Shown: positions 24,280 through 44,510, numbered from the stretch's first letter. The stretch is 64,000 nucleotides of DNA from Eleginops maclovinus (GCF_036324505.1 NC_086350.1:20703032-20767031); one strand, 5' to 3'. Translations and numbers: made by a program. The notes: generated by a model not told the origin, from the sequence alone.

Positions 24280-25871
24280 TTTTTTCTTATTGCTTCTGGC
24301 TGCCATCAGTTTCTGGTGCTACAGACGACATGGTTATTATTCACCCAGGGCAGTACAGCAGCGTGTTTGTGCATCACTGACTGGTCACATCCGTAAGACC
24401 CTGCGTGTGTTGTCTGCTAGCTGGTTTCTGTGTGTGCCGCCAGATGAGCATGAGTTCTCAAGAATGCAAACCGCTCTCCGGAGTTCACAGGAGTTGTTGC
24501 GCACCCTCCCTGCTCCGTCAAACCCCATTGTGCCGACTGAGATGGCTCCGACTGAACTGCCTTCAATAATTCATTCTGAATCAAAGCGAGACAAAATGGT
24601 TTGCAGCAAAAGACATTACTTACCACTTGAATGAAACATATTTTGAGCTCAAAGTTGCAAGTCTTTTACTTTAGGTGGAAGTTCAGCTAACAGTTAATAT
24701 GCTAGTGTGCTGTTTGAGGGAAAACTGATATCTGAGCACTGTGACTCTTAATGTGTGTGAGGTCCCATGTCTGCTATATTGTGAATAATGCAAGGACCTG
24801 AAATGCTGCAATTCAAAGTTCAATAGAGCAGCAACATTTTATGCATTTTTTCTCAATTTAAATTGGACTGCATTGTACGTAGGTATGCATTCATTTGAAA
24901 TGTGACACTTTGCGAGTATATGGCTGTGTGAGTGTAGTTTGTGCAAAAAAAGGCCTGCCTGTCCTGCGTTCAGTGCTGTGCTCCCTTTTCATCTCCTTAC
25001 CCCCTACCTCTATGCCCTGCAGCGGCCCAGCTTGGCAACACCAGCCCTCTCGTTAATCACACAGTGTCAGGCCTTTAATAAGTCCTTGACGGGGGTTTCG
25101 CCGTGAACGACACTCTTTATCAAAGGTTTACACTGCCAGTGTGTCCTGGAGGATGATTGATCCCAGCACGCTCAGGTCTGCCCTTCATGCTGACTGACGG
25201 AGCGACACCCACACAGCCAGTGCTAGACAGAGATGGCGGAGGTGCGCGGACATGTGTGGGACTCAAACGTGCTTCTCCGTGTTAGGGTGGAGAGTGTGTA
25301 GCAGCTTTGTGCTGGCCTGAAACAGCTACGCCTGTATGATGGATATTTCTGCCTGTTCCGTTTCTCTCCCCACCAACCAAACCTACATGATCCTGTAACT
25401 TGGAATGCAAAATACTCCCATTATAGACACTGTGATAAAGTGATGTTTTAACCTTGCCTGCCTCTTGCTGGAAAGGAAGCAGCCAATCTACTTAACAAAT
25501 GAAGTAATAACAGCAATCGCCTGGCCTTGTCGCTTTACTTATGGACATTATATTGTTGCCATGTGAAGCATTATCAGAGCTGTGCTGGCCTTGTCATGAG
25601 AAATGCTGGAAATCTGAATAAATCATATGAATATCAAATCCATCACATCCAAACAGCCTGACCGTGCCTAAATGTGTCAACATAAAACATTCAGGTTTAT
25701 TATACAGTGCTTTTTCTTGTTCCTGGTCATTGCATTAAAGATGTTTTTACCAGTTGTTGTTTTTTTGTCAATGCAGGATAACATTTGGTTTGCATAAGAT
25801 TGACAAAAACAAGTTATAGTGAATAACTAACAATATACATTACAATCATTAAACAGAAGAAGGGCCCATTC

Positions 25872-26510
25872 AAAGGTGCCACAGAATGTAAAACTGTGTT
25901 TACCTTGGCATAGTTGAATAGGGAGAGTTTGGTACATTGAACTGACATACCGTGAACCTCAAACACCATTGTTTCCTCATTCACGTGCAAATCATGAATA
26001 TGCATATCACAGCGGAGAAACGGATGAATTAAAAACGGTGTGTTACGTCACACACGGTAGTCCAGCCCCAACATTTGCATACTTCAGCTGCTGGAAACAC
26101 TAATGCTAACACTTACCACTCCGTAACGTTGCTCTCTAATCTCCGACCAACTGGCTGTTCTTCAAATTCATCGTTTCCTCCTCCGATAAATATGTAAGGT
26201 TGGATGCCAATAGCCTCCATGGTTCATCTCTCACAGTTTTGCGAACTTCACTTACATATGTGGGCTCTGAGGCAGCCATGGATTGCTCCTTGTAAACCAG
26301 CCAATCAGAGCAGAGCTCGTCATAATTATGTAAATGAGCCCCAAATAAGGCAATTCAGCTTGTTTCATTCAAGGACCAAATCATAGGGTTATAAATGGGC
26401 CTGTAAAACCGCATCTGGACATTTTTTGGATCAACCAAAGTTATATACCTTTTTTGTAGACATCAGAGAACAATTTAAAATACGAGATAGATGCATTCTA
26501 TGGCACCTTT
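25872..26510. mobile_element. Non-autonomous DNA transposon with 17-bp terminal inverted repeats
   Basis: The left end AAAGGTGCCACAGAATG (25872-25888) and right end CATTCTATGGCACCTTT (26494-26510) are inverted copies with one mismatch in 17. Inside are motifs I recall from a common fish MITE: TTTACCTTGGCATAGTTGAA, TACCGTGAACCTCAAACACC, CCAATCAGAGCAGAGCTC and CATAATTATGTAAATGAG. The length is about 639 bp. Short ORFs inside are not transposase. A target-site duplication is not obvious, so the exact borders may be off by a few bases. Confidence 0.8.
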
Positions 26511-28661
26511 AAGACTTAAATGTAATGCACAGCCCACAATTCCATAAGTTCGGAATCCCATGGATCAACTAGTATTCTTCCAATAACGTTTTTTGTTCCA
26601 ATTCACATACAGGAGGATTGCCATATTAAAAAGTCCTCAATAAAACTACATATGGTCAACAACAACCCAATACCAACCCTACAAACAGTGGCCAGATCCC
26701 TGGTTAATGTGATTAAAATTGTCTCCCATTACATTAAAAGCGCACTTGGTCATGCTTCATGCAGGTTCATTGATTTTCTTATAAAATACAGGACACCTCA
26801 CAAAAAAGCAACAAAACAAGTGGATCCCTTTGGAAACGTACGTCACTTGGCTGAATTCCGATCATATTTGGTAAGAATTGCAAGCAAAGTTAAAGCGTTT
26901 CAAAGCACCTTAAAACAAAACTATAACCATCAACTAAGAAACAAAATCAGCACAAAAAAAATTGTCTTAAAGACTTTGAGTGCCGAATCTATGGCATTGT
27001 TCCGTTAAAAAGAGAAATCACATACTTGTTGATGATATCAGTGACCATTGTTCTGGCAGACCTGGTTCTAAATGGTAGTGCAGTCAGGTGAATGGTTTTG
27101 GGAAGTTCTGAAAGAAATCTAAAGATGACAATTTGGTATTCTATGAAAAAAGGCCGCAGGTAAGGCAGTGATTAGGAACTGTGAGGGGCTTCAATCTCTC
27201 TAGCTGACTGTCTCTCTCAAGCAAACAAACAAAAACCTCTACCATAAGGTGGTTGATGCACCATCTGGTGGAATGGGCAGGGAGACAAGGGAGAGTTTGA
27301 GAAGGAAGGACATTAAACAATCAATATGTGCATGCTCTGTTCATGTATGACTGCATTGTGTCAAGAGACTCGCTCTTGGCTGGTGTAGATCCATAGTGGC
27401 GTCCCCTCCTTCACCCCTTTTTGTTAGAAGACAGCACCTGTTCACAAAGGCCTCTCTTTTCATCCCTCCAGACCTTTTAGTCAAAGCTTGCGTTTGTAAT
27501 CATTACTGTAACAATAAAGAACTCTCAAATTGTTTTTTTCTCCTGATTTATGCGACAGAAATTGGTTCTGGGACAGATATGGGTGCAAGAAAAACCACAA
27601 ACATCCAAAATCTAACAAAACTGATGTTTTTCTGCTAAACACAATAGCAAGATAGAGGGAAAATGGCAGATGCAATATAAGGAAAAGGATATAAAACTTA
27701 TTATAACCTTCTTGTAGATTTGGAACAGTGTCTTTTTAGCTTATGAACCACGTACAATGTATTCTTTCCATTGTGTGGGGAGGTAATGCATTGAGCAATT
27801 CACATAGGAGTATTAGATTGAAGTAGAAAAGAAAATGGCAGCAGTGATTAAAGCTTGCATTCAAAAGGTAAATTACTCCAATTATCTTACTGTGCTGGCT
27901 ACAGATTGCACTGTTACAAAAGTGAGGGGGTTTATCCGACCAAAGCTCTGAAGGCCAGCAAACAAAGAAACTCTCATACACATATGGCCATATGCTTTAA
28001 ATGTGCTGGAATAGGCTGCATTGTAAAAGAGACAGCACATGAGACAAGTTGGAAAGGAGAAAAAAGGAAAGTGTATAAAAAATAGCTCTGAGGGCTTCAT
28101 ATTGAGTTGAATGTCAAAAGACTTGAAATAACAAAGAGTATAAACATGTGTCATTGGCTGTTTTGATATGACAGGGACTCCATTTAGTGTCCTCAAGATT
28201 TTGGTTCCTTTGTTTGTGGATTTTGATGTCCACATTGTACAGTCAACTTGTTCTGCATTTGTTCTGCATTAGAAAGAAAACAGATGAACAAAAATATTCT
28301 CACCATAGCTGCAGCATGAATGCAGCTTTACTACATAAAAAAAATAGGTTTTCAACAATGCACGCTTCAACTCCAAGGAGACGCATGGAAACATTCTATG
28401 AACGACTTAGATTCTGCCTTGAGGGATCCTGGCTACACAATGGCAAACATTATGTGTGTGGTCATGTATAACAAGTCATTCAAAGAATCTCCAAAAATCC
28501 TTGACTTCCTGTATTCAGCAAAAGTTGGTCAAAAATGGTTCAAAAAAACAATACTGCCAGATAGTAACTCTTTTTTCTAGTACTACTGTAACTGTATCAG
28601 ACTAAATTCCAGCTCAACTTCAATTTCATTTATTTGTCTTCTTTGGTCCCTCTGTCTTACG
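26511..28661. other. Non-coding stretch, no gene recognised
   Basis: AT-rich DNA. A 118-codon plus-strand frame at 26652-27008 begins with ATG and is Lys/Asn-rich, but it has no recognised domain and no splice or promoter context. An inner palindrome CATATGGCCATATG lies at 27981-27994. A tandem duplication of TGTTCTGCATT lies near 28247-28270. Nothing here supports a gene. Confidence 0.5.
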
Positions 28662-28740
28662 CCTAAATTCAATTAAATTCAAATAGCTTTATTGGCATGA
28701 CCAAAACACTGTTCACATTGCCAAAGCATATTAACATGTT
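28662..28740 (-). mobile_element. LINE 3'-end relic
   Basis: Read on the minus strand, the segment gives TATGCTTTGGCAATGTGAAC, then CATGCCAATAAAGC and an AATTTAATTGAATTTA tail. This closely matches the 3' end of a widespread fish LINE, in which GCTTTGGCAA and CATGCCAATAAAGC precede TTTGAATT-type tail repeats. The element would extend to higher coordinates, but I could not recognise reverse-transcriptase coding there, so it is a 5'-truncated or badly decayed copy. The clade is uncertain. Confidence 0.65.
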
Positions 28741-30180
28741 TTAATGTACATTGTATTACCATCAATTAGAAATAGTAGAATAACTGAAGTCCTACATCAA
28801 CAGTTGGTTGAATCAAGAGTTTACAAAGTTTAACATGGTACGACTGGTTACACATCCTCTTGAAGTTAAAGAAAGTGTTTGGTTTAAATATATTCTCTAA
28901 TGTGTTTTCATCATTTTCACTTTGGGTGAGAACGTGTAGCTCTCTTTTCTTCGCATTAATCTCACTAAAACTCTTGTTATCCTATTTTTCTCCAATATGT
29001 TCCCTTGTCAGACAGTTGTCCTGACATCTCACATTCACTGAGACACCTTACTTAAAATGGAGCAGTTCTGCTGGTGTCATCTGTTCTTCCACGAAAAATG
29101 TTTTTGCAGTTCCCATGCATAAAAAATGGACTTGCTTTAGTACATGTACTAGAACTGTCGTCCCAAGTGACTCGAGCATTTGCTTAATAACTTAATCAAG
29201 TGTACGGTACATGCTCCCTTGATTTAGAATTGATCTATTTTTGGGTTGGATTATGAATGCTGACAGTATACTAAGCAGAACAAAAAGAAATGTAGTGTTT
29301 TTAAACATACAGAAACCATTTTTTATTTTTAAATGTTGTGTTTATATTCAATTGCAGTAAGTTTTTTTTTTTTTAAAGGTCACATAATGAAATCAAATTG
29401 AATAATATTGGAATGTTATGCCTTTGCATTGCAAAGAAGCATTCTAAATTCAGGCAAAATATTCTCTGCAGAAACATTCTTACTCAATTTCACAGCCAGT
29501 TGTCATCAATTTATTGCATCTCCTCCCTTCTGCTGAATAAACATCTTCCACATTCTATATTCATAGCTAATATGCAGCTAGAAACTGGTGTAGTGGACAT
29601 CTTTTAAACATTAACATCAGGCCACATCAACCCGTCAGCTCAACAACCTGTCATCTACCCACTACCCACATCGAATTAAAGCCCCTTTTTTAGCAGCACC
29701 CGTGACAGCAGATATTAAAAGCTAATTCTCGACCTTAGACACGTGTCAAGCCATAGAGATCGATAGCCACCTGTCAAACTGTTTCAGTCGAATACTCGAC
29801 AGAAATGACAGTTGCTCGTTAACGTTCAAACCAGCCATTATTCGCAGTGGCAGTCTGTTTTTAGTCTGTTAATCTAAGGCTTGACCTAGTCATCAGTTAG
29901 CTCATGTATGTAACACATGTTAATGGATGTTCCTGAGACTCAGGCATGTCAAACGCCATCGTCCCCAGAGCTGTGGTCTGTCACACTCCCACATGTCAGA
30001 ACCCTTGATGTACGAGCCACTTTCTCTCTGCTTTAATGCATTTAAATGGAGCTGTGAGTCCAGCAGGACCGGCCCAATTTCAGAACCAGCAGTAACAGCT
30101 CAATCTCATCTACTGCCCTGGTGGACGGAGCGTGTACATAGGAAATTAAATTGAAAATCCATCAGGCGCACCCGTATGTA

Positions 30181-30181
<1 letters not shown>
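28741..30181. other. Non-coding stretch, no gene recognised
   Basis: This may include decayed LINE sequence to about 29000. Beyond that it is anonymous AT-rich DNA with a short T run at 29361-29374. No exon or repeat family is recognised. Confidence 0.5.
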
Positions 30182-37339
<7,158 letters not shown>

Positions 37340-37407
37340 AGAGCCAATTAAAAGTGGACAACATTCCGCATTTGGCCCCCGGGCTGTAGTTTGGACACCG
37401 GTGCTCT
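37340..37407. repeat. Interspersed repeat terminus, low certainty
   Basis: The motif CATTTGGCCCCCGGGCTGTA followed by GTTTGGACACCGGTGCTCT resembles the terminus of a dispersed vertebrate DNA-transposon family ending in GGCCCGCGGGCCGTAGTTTGGACACCCCTG-like sequence. It is GC-rich against a very AT-rich background. No partner end was found, and the inner border is unclear. Confidence 0.4.
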
Positions 37408-39122
37408 AATGTGTCTAAGAAACAGCCATAAGCCTCAGCTGTTAACTGATTTAACAAAGCTTGTACAGGTCTTTTATTTCTTAACAATAATTGGGAGGCT
37501 GACTTCTCGTATTGATTTAACAAAAACAAAAGTCTAAGAAGAAATCGAAAACACGCTTGATTTGCTAAAGACTTTCCAGGTCATTGTACCTTGTAAATGC
37601 TAGGTCCCAGCTAACTATAAATTTGATAACACTTCAAGTGAAACGATTTTGATACAAGCCCAAAAAAGGCAACAGTCTATTTACATTTGATCCATGCTTA
37701 ATATCCTGCAGTCGTAACCTAACTACTATAAGTTGTTGGAATTGAGCCAATGTTTCACACATAATTCTCAGAAGAAGAAACGTGGGCCCTGCCAATGAAT
37801 CATAGCATAAGGCATATTAATGTGTGATTGCCGTCTTTTGGCATCTCCTTGTATTCGTTTTGAATCAGCACCATTTCAACATTCAAAGCGATGCTTGCTC
37901 CATCTTTCATTCCTGTCATGTGTTCATGCAAAATATCCCAAAATTACAGCTCACATTCTATTACAACGCACCTTACCTTGTGTTATTAACTACATATGCT
38001 GTAGGAATATCGATGTGTGCGAGCACTGATAGTAGGAGAATGTAAAATAACCTGTAGAGAGATCACAGCTGGGCTCTGTAATACTGCCCAGAAAAAGGGG
38101 GTAATGAATGTGAGCTGCATTGGTGCTGAGGTGTGATGATTCTGGGATCTACAAAATATAGAGGGATCCAATTCAACCATGCTATAATTCTCAGCCTTTC
38201 TGTGTGCTCAACAACTTCATGTAGCTTCTTCATCATCCCCTGTGGAGGAAAGAAATGCTCAACTGTCTCTGTGGCCTGGGACCCATATGGGGAAAATGAT
38301 AATTATAATATAGGGGTGGTGATGAAATCGGGTAGAGAAAACTGAAACAGAAAACCAGAGATAATGAAAAGAGGGCAGGAGTGATAGGGCTTTTTTCATT
38401 AGCTAAAACATGAGTAGGAGTTATTTGTCATCATTCCAATCTCGGCTGTCATCATCTCCGATGCAATGTAGTCATTTTGTTTTAATTCTGCTTTAATCTG
38501 ATCAGCAGCTGTTCTGCTTGTTGTTTTCTATTCCCATCATTATAGGCTTTCCATCTTTACAGCACTATGTTCCCTGTGTGAGGCTGGATAACTTCATTGT
38601 TATTGTAGTTTCCTAAATATTGCTATAAAATGAGTGCCTGATTTAAAAAGTTGTGTATATAAAAACAATCTAAATAATGATCTTTCATATATTCACTATT
38701 CTGCTTCCTGCTGCCTTTCTGCTTTTTATCTCTGTTCCTGGTGTGATTTTCCGACAGCTTCCGTCTCCTTTTATTTTTCTTTCTGTCTCTCGGTCAGAAA
38801 CCACCAGGCGAACTCTCTCCGCGTACATCTTCAATTTCACACATTATTTATCATCCTATTAGCATGTCTCTTTCTTTTCATGCCAGCCCACTTTATGAGG
38901 TTTTTAATCATCTACGTGTCCTCAACTTTCTCTCTCCGTCATCCACACTTGACTGCTTCCTTTCACCTCACTTGACCTTTTGAAATAAAGCGGCCAAGGA
39001 AGAAAAGAAACTCCAGAGTGATACAGAAACATCACAGAGAGCCATTGGTCGCTCACTCGCTGCCAGCCGTTATTCCTCAACATTCTGCTCATGTTCCTAA
39101 AATCGCATCGTCCTTCGAAGCA

Positions 39123-39140
39123 TGTGTGTGTGTGTGTGTG
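39123..39140. repeat. (TG)9 microsatellite
   Basis: Nine uninterrupted TG units followed by TTTGTGG. It is short and may or may not be polymorphic. Confidence 0.9.
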
Positions 39141-42100
39141 TTTGTGGAATTTTGAAAGTTGGTCTCAAGTGGCTAGCCTCGGGGCTGATGATCAGTAGCA
39201 CTTCCATCCTCCCTCTATTGCCAGCCTCAAGGGGACCACACAAACACACACACATGCCTGCTCACACAGTCGCGCTCAAACACACATAGACGCGAACACA
39301 CCACCGCTCCTGGGACCGTCATTGCCTCAGGCTTGTCTCTGTCTCACTTCCTGTCAGTTTGCCCGAGTCTTCATGAGCTAAATTTCTCTCTCTACCAGCA
39401 TGCGCTTCATTCTGACAGCCAACAGTTTGAGAAAAGACAGACGACAATGTCAAGCCGCACAATGGAATCAAACAAGCAGAGAAACTTGAAGCAGAACGTG
39501 TTTACATGTGTGGATGCTGACTCTGATTCCTTAGTCATTTGGAGTGCTCTGCTTCAACAGATAGACATCCAAACAACAGAATGAAGACTTACACACAACA
39601 AACCAGAGTTTTGTTATGGTTTTCTGTCTCATTCCCAACTGCAAACCATTGTTTCTCACCTTCTAATGTTCCATCAACCTCCCTGCCCTGCTTCTTTCTC
39701 TCTCTTCCTCCATCTGCCTTGCTGTGTTGTGGATGCTGCTGTAAAACAAGTGTGATTTGTTATTCCCAGTGGTGTGGCATGCTCTCAGAAAGCCCCTTTT
39801 GGTGTGATAAAACTATGAGCAGGGAGAACAATATCAAGTGATGGGTGGGAAAGGGGGGTACCAACAGAGCCTGCACCTTTAATCTCTGCCTTCTGAAAAG
39901 TCGATAATAAATAAAAAGAACCTCCCCTTCCTCCTTCTCTACCTTTTCCATACTTTCCCGGCTTATTAAAGTCCTCTTACTCGTTCATAAAGTTGAAGAT
40001 TTGACAGATTTTATGTCAGATTTTACACGTTCATGGTAAAGAAAGGACAAGATGAAAGTTGAAATCCTTCTGAGAACAACAGAATGTTGTATTCTGTCTC
40101 TGCACGAATTGGCAGCCGGATTTTTCATGACAAAGACAGCAAAATGAAGACACATAAGCTTCCCAATAAGACTTTGGAGGTGTAAATGCATTGCTTAAAC
40201 ATTCAGCGAGGTTCAGAGGCGCAGTTACAATCCATTGAACCGGATCCAGATATAGGTTCAATGATCAATGATCCAGTACCATCAATGCAAAGTGAGCTTT
40301 ATTTTGAAATTCCCAAGGCTAGTCTGTTTCACCTCAGCATGTTTGTTTTTTTTATCAAAAATAATAACTTAATTTAAATGTATTGGAGAAAAACGGTAAA
40401 GCAATTGTCAAATCATATTTTAGTTGCATTTTGTAAGTTGATAGAAATATAATCCAATTTAATAAAATGGGTGTACAATATCGATCTGCCGTCCCTCAAT
40501 CTATTCAGTTTGAAATCCTCTCTTTGCAGACTTTGTGATATCAGCAAATATCATATTGTTGTCCAAAGAATAGACAACAATACAATGTTATTTTGACCAC
40601 AGCCATACAATATAATATGATATCATACATACTTAATGTGGTCTAACCAGGTAAGTCAACTGCAGCAGTCCTTTCATTGCCATTTGTTATCAGCGAGCAG
40701 ATAGGACCGAAGTGAGAGAAAAAGGGCAGCCTAGAAAAGCTATTGAATGATGTGCAATGGTGTGAGTTAATCTCTCTCTTTTCCTTCTCTTACTGCACAC
40801 ACACACATGCACACACCACTGAAAGGCTCAACCTGTTTCCCAGTTGTCGCCTATTGCTTGCTACCAAAGGCAGGCCTTAATTCCCTCCAATCACAACTAC
40901 AAAGCCCAATCTCTCCACTCAGAGAGAGATCCAGCAGGATAAAAAAAGATTGCCTCAAACCATTCTCCTTCCAAGCTCAACACTCAACACAAAAGCACAC
41001 ACACATGGCCACGTTTAAAGCTCACTAGCCAAGCGAAAAATGAGAAATAGGAACCCACACACACTTGCAAATAAATACACACAGCTGTATATTGTTTGTC
41101 AGTTTTCATATCGTTCCTTATTTACTGCCTCTGTAAAACAATGGAATGAAAATTAAATAATGGAAAACAAGGCAGTGCTTTATTTGTTATTTCTCTCAGT
41201 TCTGCTATAAAGTTATTGAAAACTTGTTCTTGTCACCATTGTTTACCACACGGTTTAAAGGAAAATTGCATCTATGCTTTCTCTCTGCCGAATCCATTTT
41301 CCATTTCTGTTTTATCCGGGAGTAACGGAGCAAGAAGTCAGGTCGCCCGTTGGCAGGTCATGCAATAGAAGCCAGAAAAGCTGCATGAATAATATGCATT
41401 AACTGCTCTTAAAGTGTACTAATGCCAACCTTTTCAAAACCCTGCAGATGTTTTTATTAACTGACACATTAGGGAATGCGGTTTGTTCTGACATATCATT
41501 CTTAAAGTGCATTGTAGGATAAAAAAAAGGAGAAATGGAGGCACAGTTGGCAGAGAAAAATTTAAATAAATGGTGCAATAAAAAGCATAGAAAGTAAAAG
41601 CATTAAAATAATGAGCGGGATGGTGTTTTTTTCACTGAAAGCTCTGCCTTCAACACTTCAGCTCCAGTACTGTGTTGAGCCAGCCTGCAGTGCCCTGGCT
41701 AATGCCTGTATAGTGACAGATGATCCAACCTGAATCCAAATCTATCTCCAAATCTCTGCAGTCATGCCTGGTAATTTCATAATAAAAGGGGTGTATAGAC
41801 AACATTGGCTGTTACAAGAGTACAACTGAGGCTGGGATAATGATGGAGAAAAAAGCTTCAGGAACACAGTCACTTTGTACACCGAGCAAAGATTTTCAAT
41901 CTGCCATTTAGAGGTTTCCTATTTGGCCAGGGACTGAGAGACAAAGCCAGATTTGGTAAACGATACTATTTCATTTTGAGAAACAGGAACTCTTCCACAC
42001 TGGGTAATGGGTTATCATGCTGGGGAAATCCAGGATTTCACACAGCTGGTTTTCAAAGTGGGTAGATATGATGAGAAGAGATCAAATTAAAACTAAAATT

Positions 42101-42649
42101 GTATGAGAAGTCAAATGTAAGTCACTTAATTTTACTGCCAACAACCTTACTGTTTTGATTCTTTCTAACTGGTATCATTGGCATTAATTAAACCTAAACT
42201 GGCAGTCAGTTTAAACAAAACAAATTGGAGTGAACATTGGACCACAAGGAAACCATAGAGTTACAGTTATAAACTACACAAGGACTTTGAGCTGAAAACA
42301 TATGTCTTTAAAACATATTTCCCTCTAATGTCCTGCACTGGTATGAGTTTTTATGCAGTCTACGATTGAGAGTGATAAGGCGGTAAGGGGGTCATGGTTT
42401 GATGCTGATAAGGGGGTCATTATGGGTTGGTCATGTTGGCAAGACTTCCCCACAAGCCAGTTGGAGTTGGGCTTGGTGCATGGTCAGTATGAGTAGACGG
42501 TCAATCCCAGGCTACACATGGCGAGCTAAACCTGGAAATGGAAACACATATTAGTGTGGCATGCTTCTCTAGGGAACAGTTTGAGTACAGAAGACCTATA
42601 AAAAGAGGGGTCAAAGGAAGGAAAAGAAACTCCAGAGTGAAAATCTTAC

Positions 42650-42704
42650 CTGAACGACAAAAAACAAAGCTTTTATCAGTATTTTGTCTTTCAAATAAAA
42701 GTTG
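42650..42704 (-). CDS. Possible 55-nt internal exon, speculative
   Basis: On the minus strand an acceptor (ATTTTTACTTGCAG) and a consensus donor (TTCAG|GTAAGA) bound 55 nt. The bounded sequence is open in the frame beginning at its first base and reads QLLFERQNTDKSFVFCRS plus one extra base. That incoming phase is compatible with the phase-0 end of the first exon at 58688. However, several equally good splice-like pairs occur by chance in this window, and I recognise no domain. It is only a candidate. Confidence 0.15.
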
Positions 42705-44507
42705 CTGCAAGTAAAAATGATTGTAGTAAGATGATTCTATTAGTAGGTATAAGATACATATTTGTTTTGTTTGCTGGCGGATGATTCTCGTGCACACAAA
42801 AAAAACTGTAAGAAAGACAACAAATCCAATCTTGCTTTGTTGAACTCTTGTGATTTAATTTCTCACTTTGCTGCCAATGTACAGGCGTACCCTAGGAGCC
42901 TGTGAAATCATTGTTGAAAATCAACAAATCACACTTTTGAGAACAAACACTGCTGGGCTTGAAATGTTACATTTGAGAATGGAGACAAACACTGACTTTA
43001 CCTACTGCTAAATTCCTAGCTTCAAAAATATATAATTTATGCAAGGAAATCCATCATCCGACACCTGCTAAAAGACTCTCTTAAAAGAAAGAAGCTCTTT
43101 TTTAAATTGACTACATACTTGGCTTGCTTGGCACTCAACACACAGCAAAGGACAACGAAACTGCACTTACAGGGAATGCTTTTAGCCTTTCAACAGTGCA
43201 TACATGTCTGTTCGTGATATTATGCATCAAGAGGTGTTTTGATTCTCACGTGTGCCTTCAACCGCAATTTTTAGATGCATCCCAATTCAAATGCACCAGA
43301 CATAAGGTGAGAACAGACCAGATGAAAGACTGTCACAGGTGGAGAGGGGTGAAGCAGTAGATGGGAATAGAATGTAGGTAGTTGCTTTAGAGAGCGCAAT
43401 TTGTCATTCTACGCAGCAGCCTCTGAACGTTCTCACCAAATAAATATTCATGACAAGTGGAAAGGGTTGTTCACTCTCGTCCTCCCACCATTGACAAAAA
43501 AAAAGCCTGGGTAAATTTTAACGTGAGACTCTGTCAGGAACCATTTTAGAGCCACAACTCAGCGACCCTGTCCACCTACCGTCCACACATCAGCCCTGCC
43601 ACACAGCCTCCATGTGTCGTAATTCCCTCTATCTCTTTTCTTTCTCCCAAACTGCTTTTACTTTCCTTCCACTCTCCACCTGCCTCAGCTGTTCTACTAT
43701 TCTACCATCATTACCTCCTCCCTCAAGTCTCTTTCTCTTTTTTTTACTCTCCATCTGTCCCTTCCACTCTGCATCTTTACCCACAATGAGACTGAAGCAG
43801 TGGTGTTGCTCAGACTGGTAATTTTGCCAGTGAATGCAGAGCAGCTCAAAGCTATGCAATGTTTCTTCAATCAATGTTTTTGATCCTTCACACAGAAAGG
43901 CAAGACTGTGATTGGGTTTTTCAATGGGAGGAGGAATGAAAGACAGAAAAACAAGGGCAGGTCATGATAGCAAGAGAGGAAAAGAGACGGACAAAGATAG
44001 TGTGTGATAAATGAACAGCTGAAAGAGATAGAAAGAAAGACAAACTGAAATCCTTGGAGGTCTTTTGACCTTCTCAAGGCAGACTAGCAGGGTCATCAGG
44101 GATTAAGTCCAACTGAGATTCAATCTGAAATAGTCTGAGTTTAATCTATATAATCCAACTACAGTATGTAGTGTTAGAAAAGGGAAGCAGAAACATTAAG
44201 GCTAGTTCCAGCACACAATACCATTACGTCTTCATATCAAAACAACAGCAAAGGTTTAGATTGCAGCATACTGTAAGCTCCTGGTATCCGCCATCCATTA
44301 ATAATAACGTTAGAGATTTGATCAAGTGTAAGCACCAAGAGAATGGTTGTCCAAACTAACAACAAGGTTTGCCCCAGCTGTCAGTTCCCCGAGTGGTGCA
44401 GAAGAACAGAGGACTCATCAAGAGACGTTCATTAGCACTTCCAACAGAGGTGTGCATGTCAGTGTGTGCATTTAAGAAACCCTGAATGTGTTAATGCATG
44501 TGAGAAA

Positions 44508-44510
<3 letters not shown>

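Larger units (their letters stand above)
20609..25871. other. Non-coding stretch with a TATA-like site, a hairpin and a conserved-looking block
   Basis: No confident exon. A TATA-box-like CTATATAAGG lies at 20981-20990, 87 bp before the ATG of a 169-codon open frame (21068-21577) with no recognisable domain. A 15-base A run lies at 21598-21612. A hairpin lies at 24249-24279. The block 25020-25215 is locally more GC-rich and looks like a conserved element. The rest is anonymous. Confidence 0.45.
37408..44510. other. Long non-coding stretch, no gene recognised
   Basis: About 7 kb. Visible content is a short (TG)9 at 39123-39140, a CA-rich patch at 39238-39300, pyrimidine-rich runs at 43620-43760 and a 20-base match between 39002-39021 and 42621-42640. 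One weak splice-bounded candidate exon on the minus strand (42650-42704) is reported separately. No protein homology is recognised. Confidence 0.5.

Noticed and set aside
24212..24634. 140-codon plus-strand ORF with an early hydrophobic segment (MLFFLLLLAAISFW)
   Set aside because: The hydrophobic run is produced by the T-rich end of the hairpin at 24249-24279; the remainder has no recognised family and there are no splice or promoter signals.
26652..27008. 118-codon plus-strand ORF, Lys/Asn-rich
   Set aside because: A chance open frame in AT-rich DNA; no motif or context supports it.
27981..27994. CATATGGCCATATG palindrome
   Set aside because: 14 bp is close to what is expected by chance in 64 kb; no associated feature.
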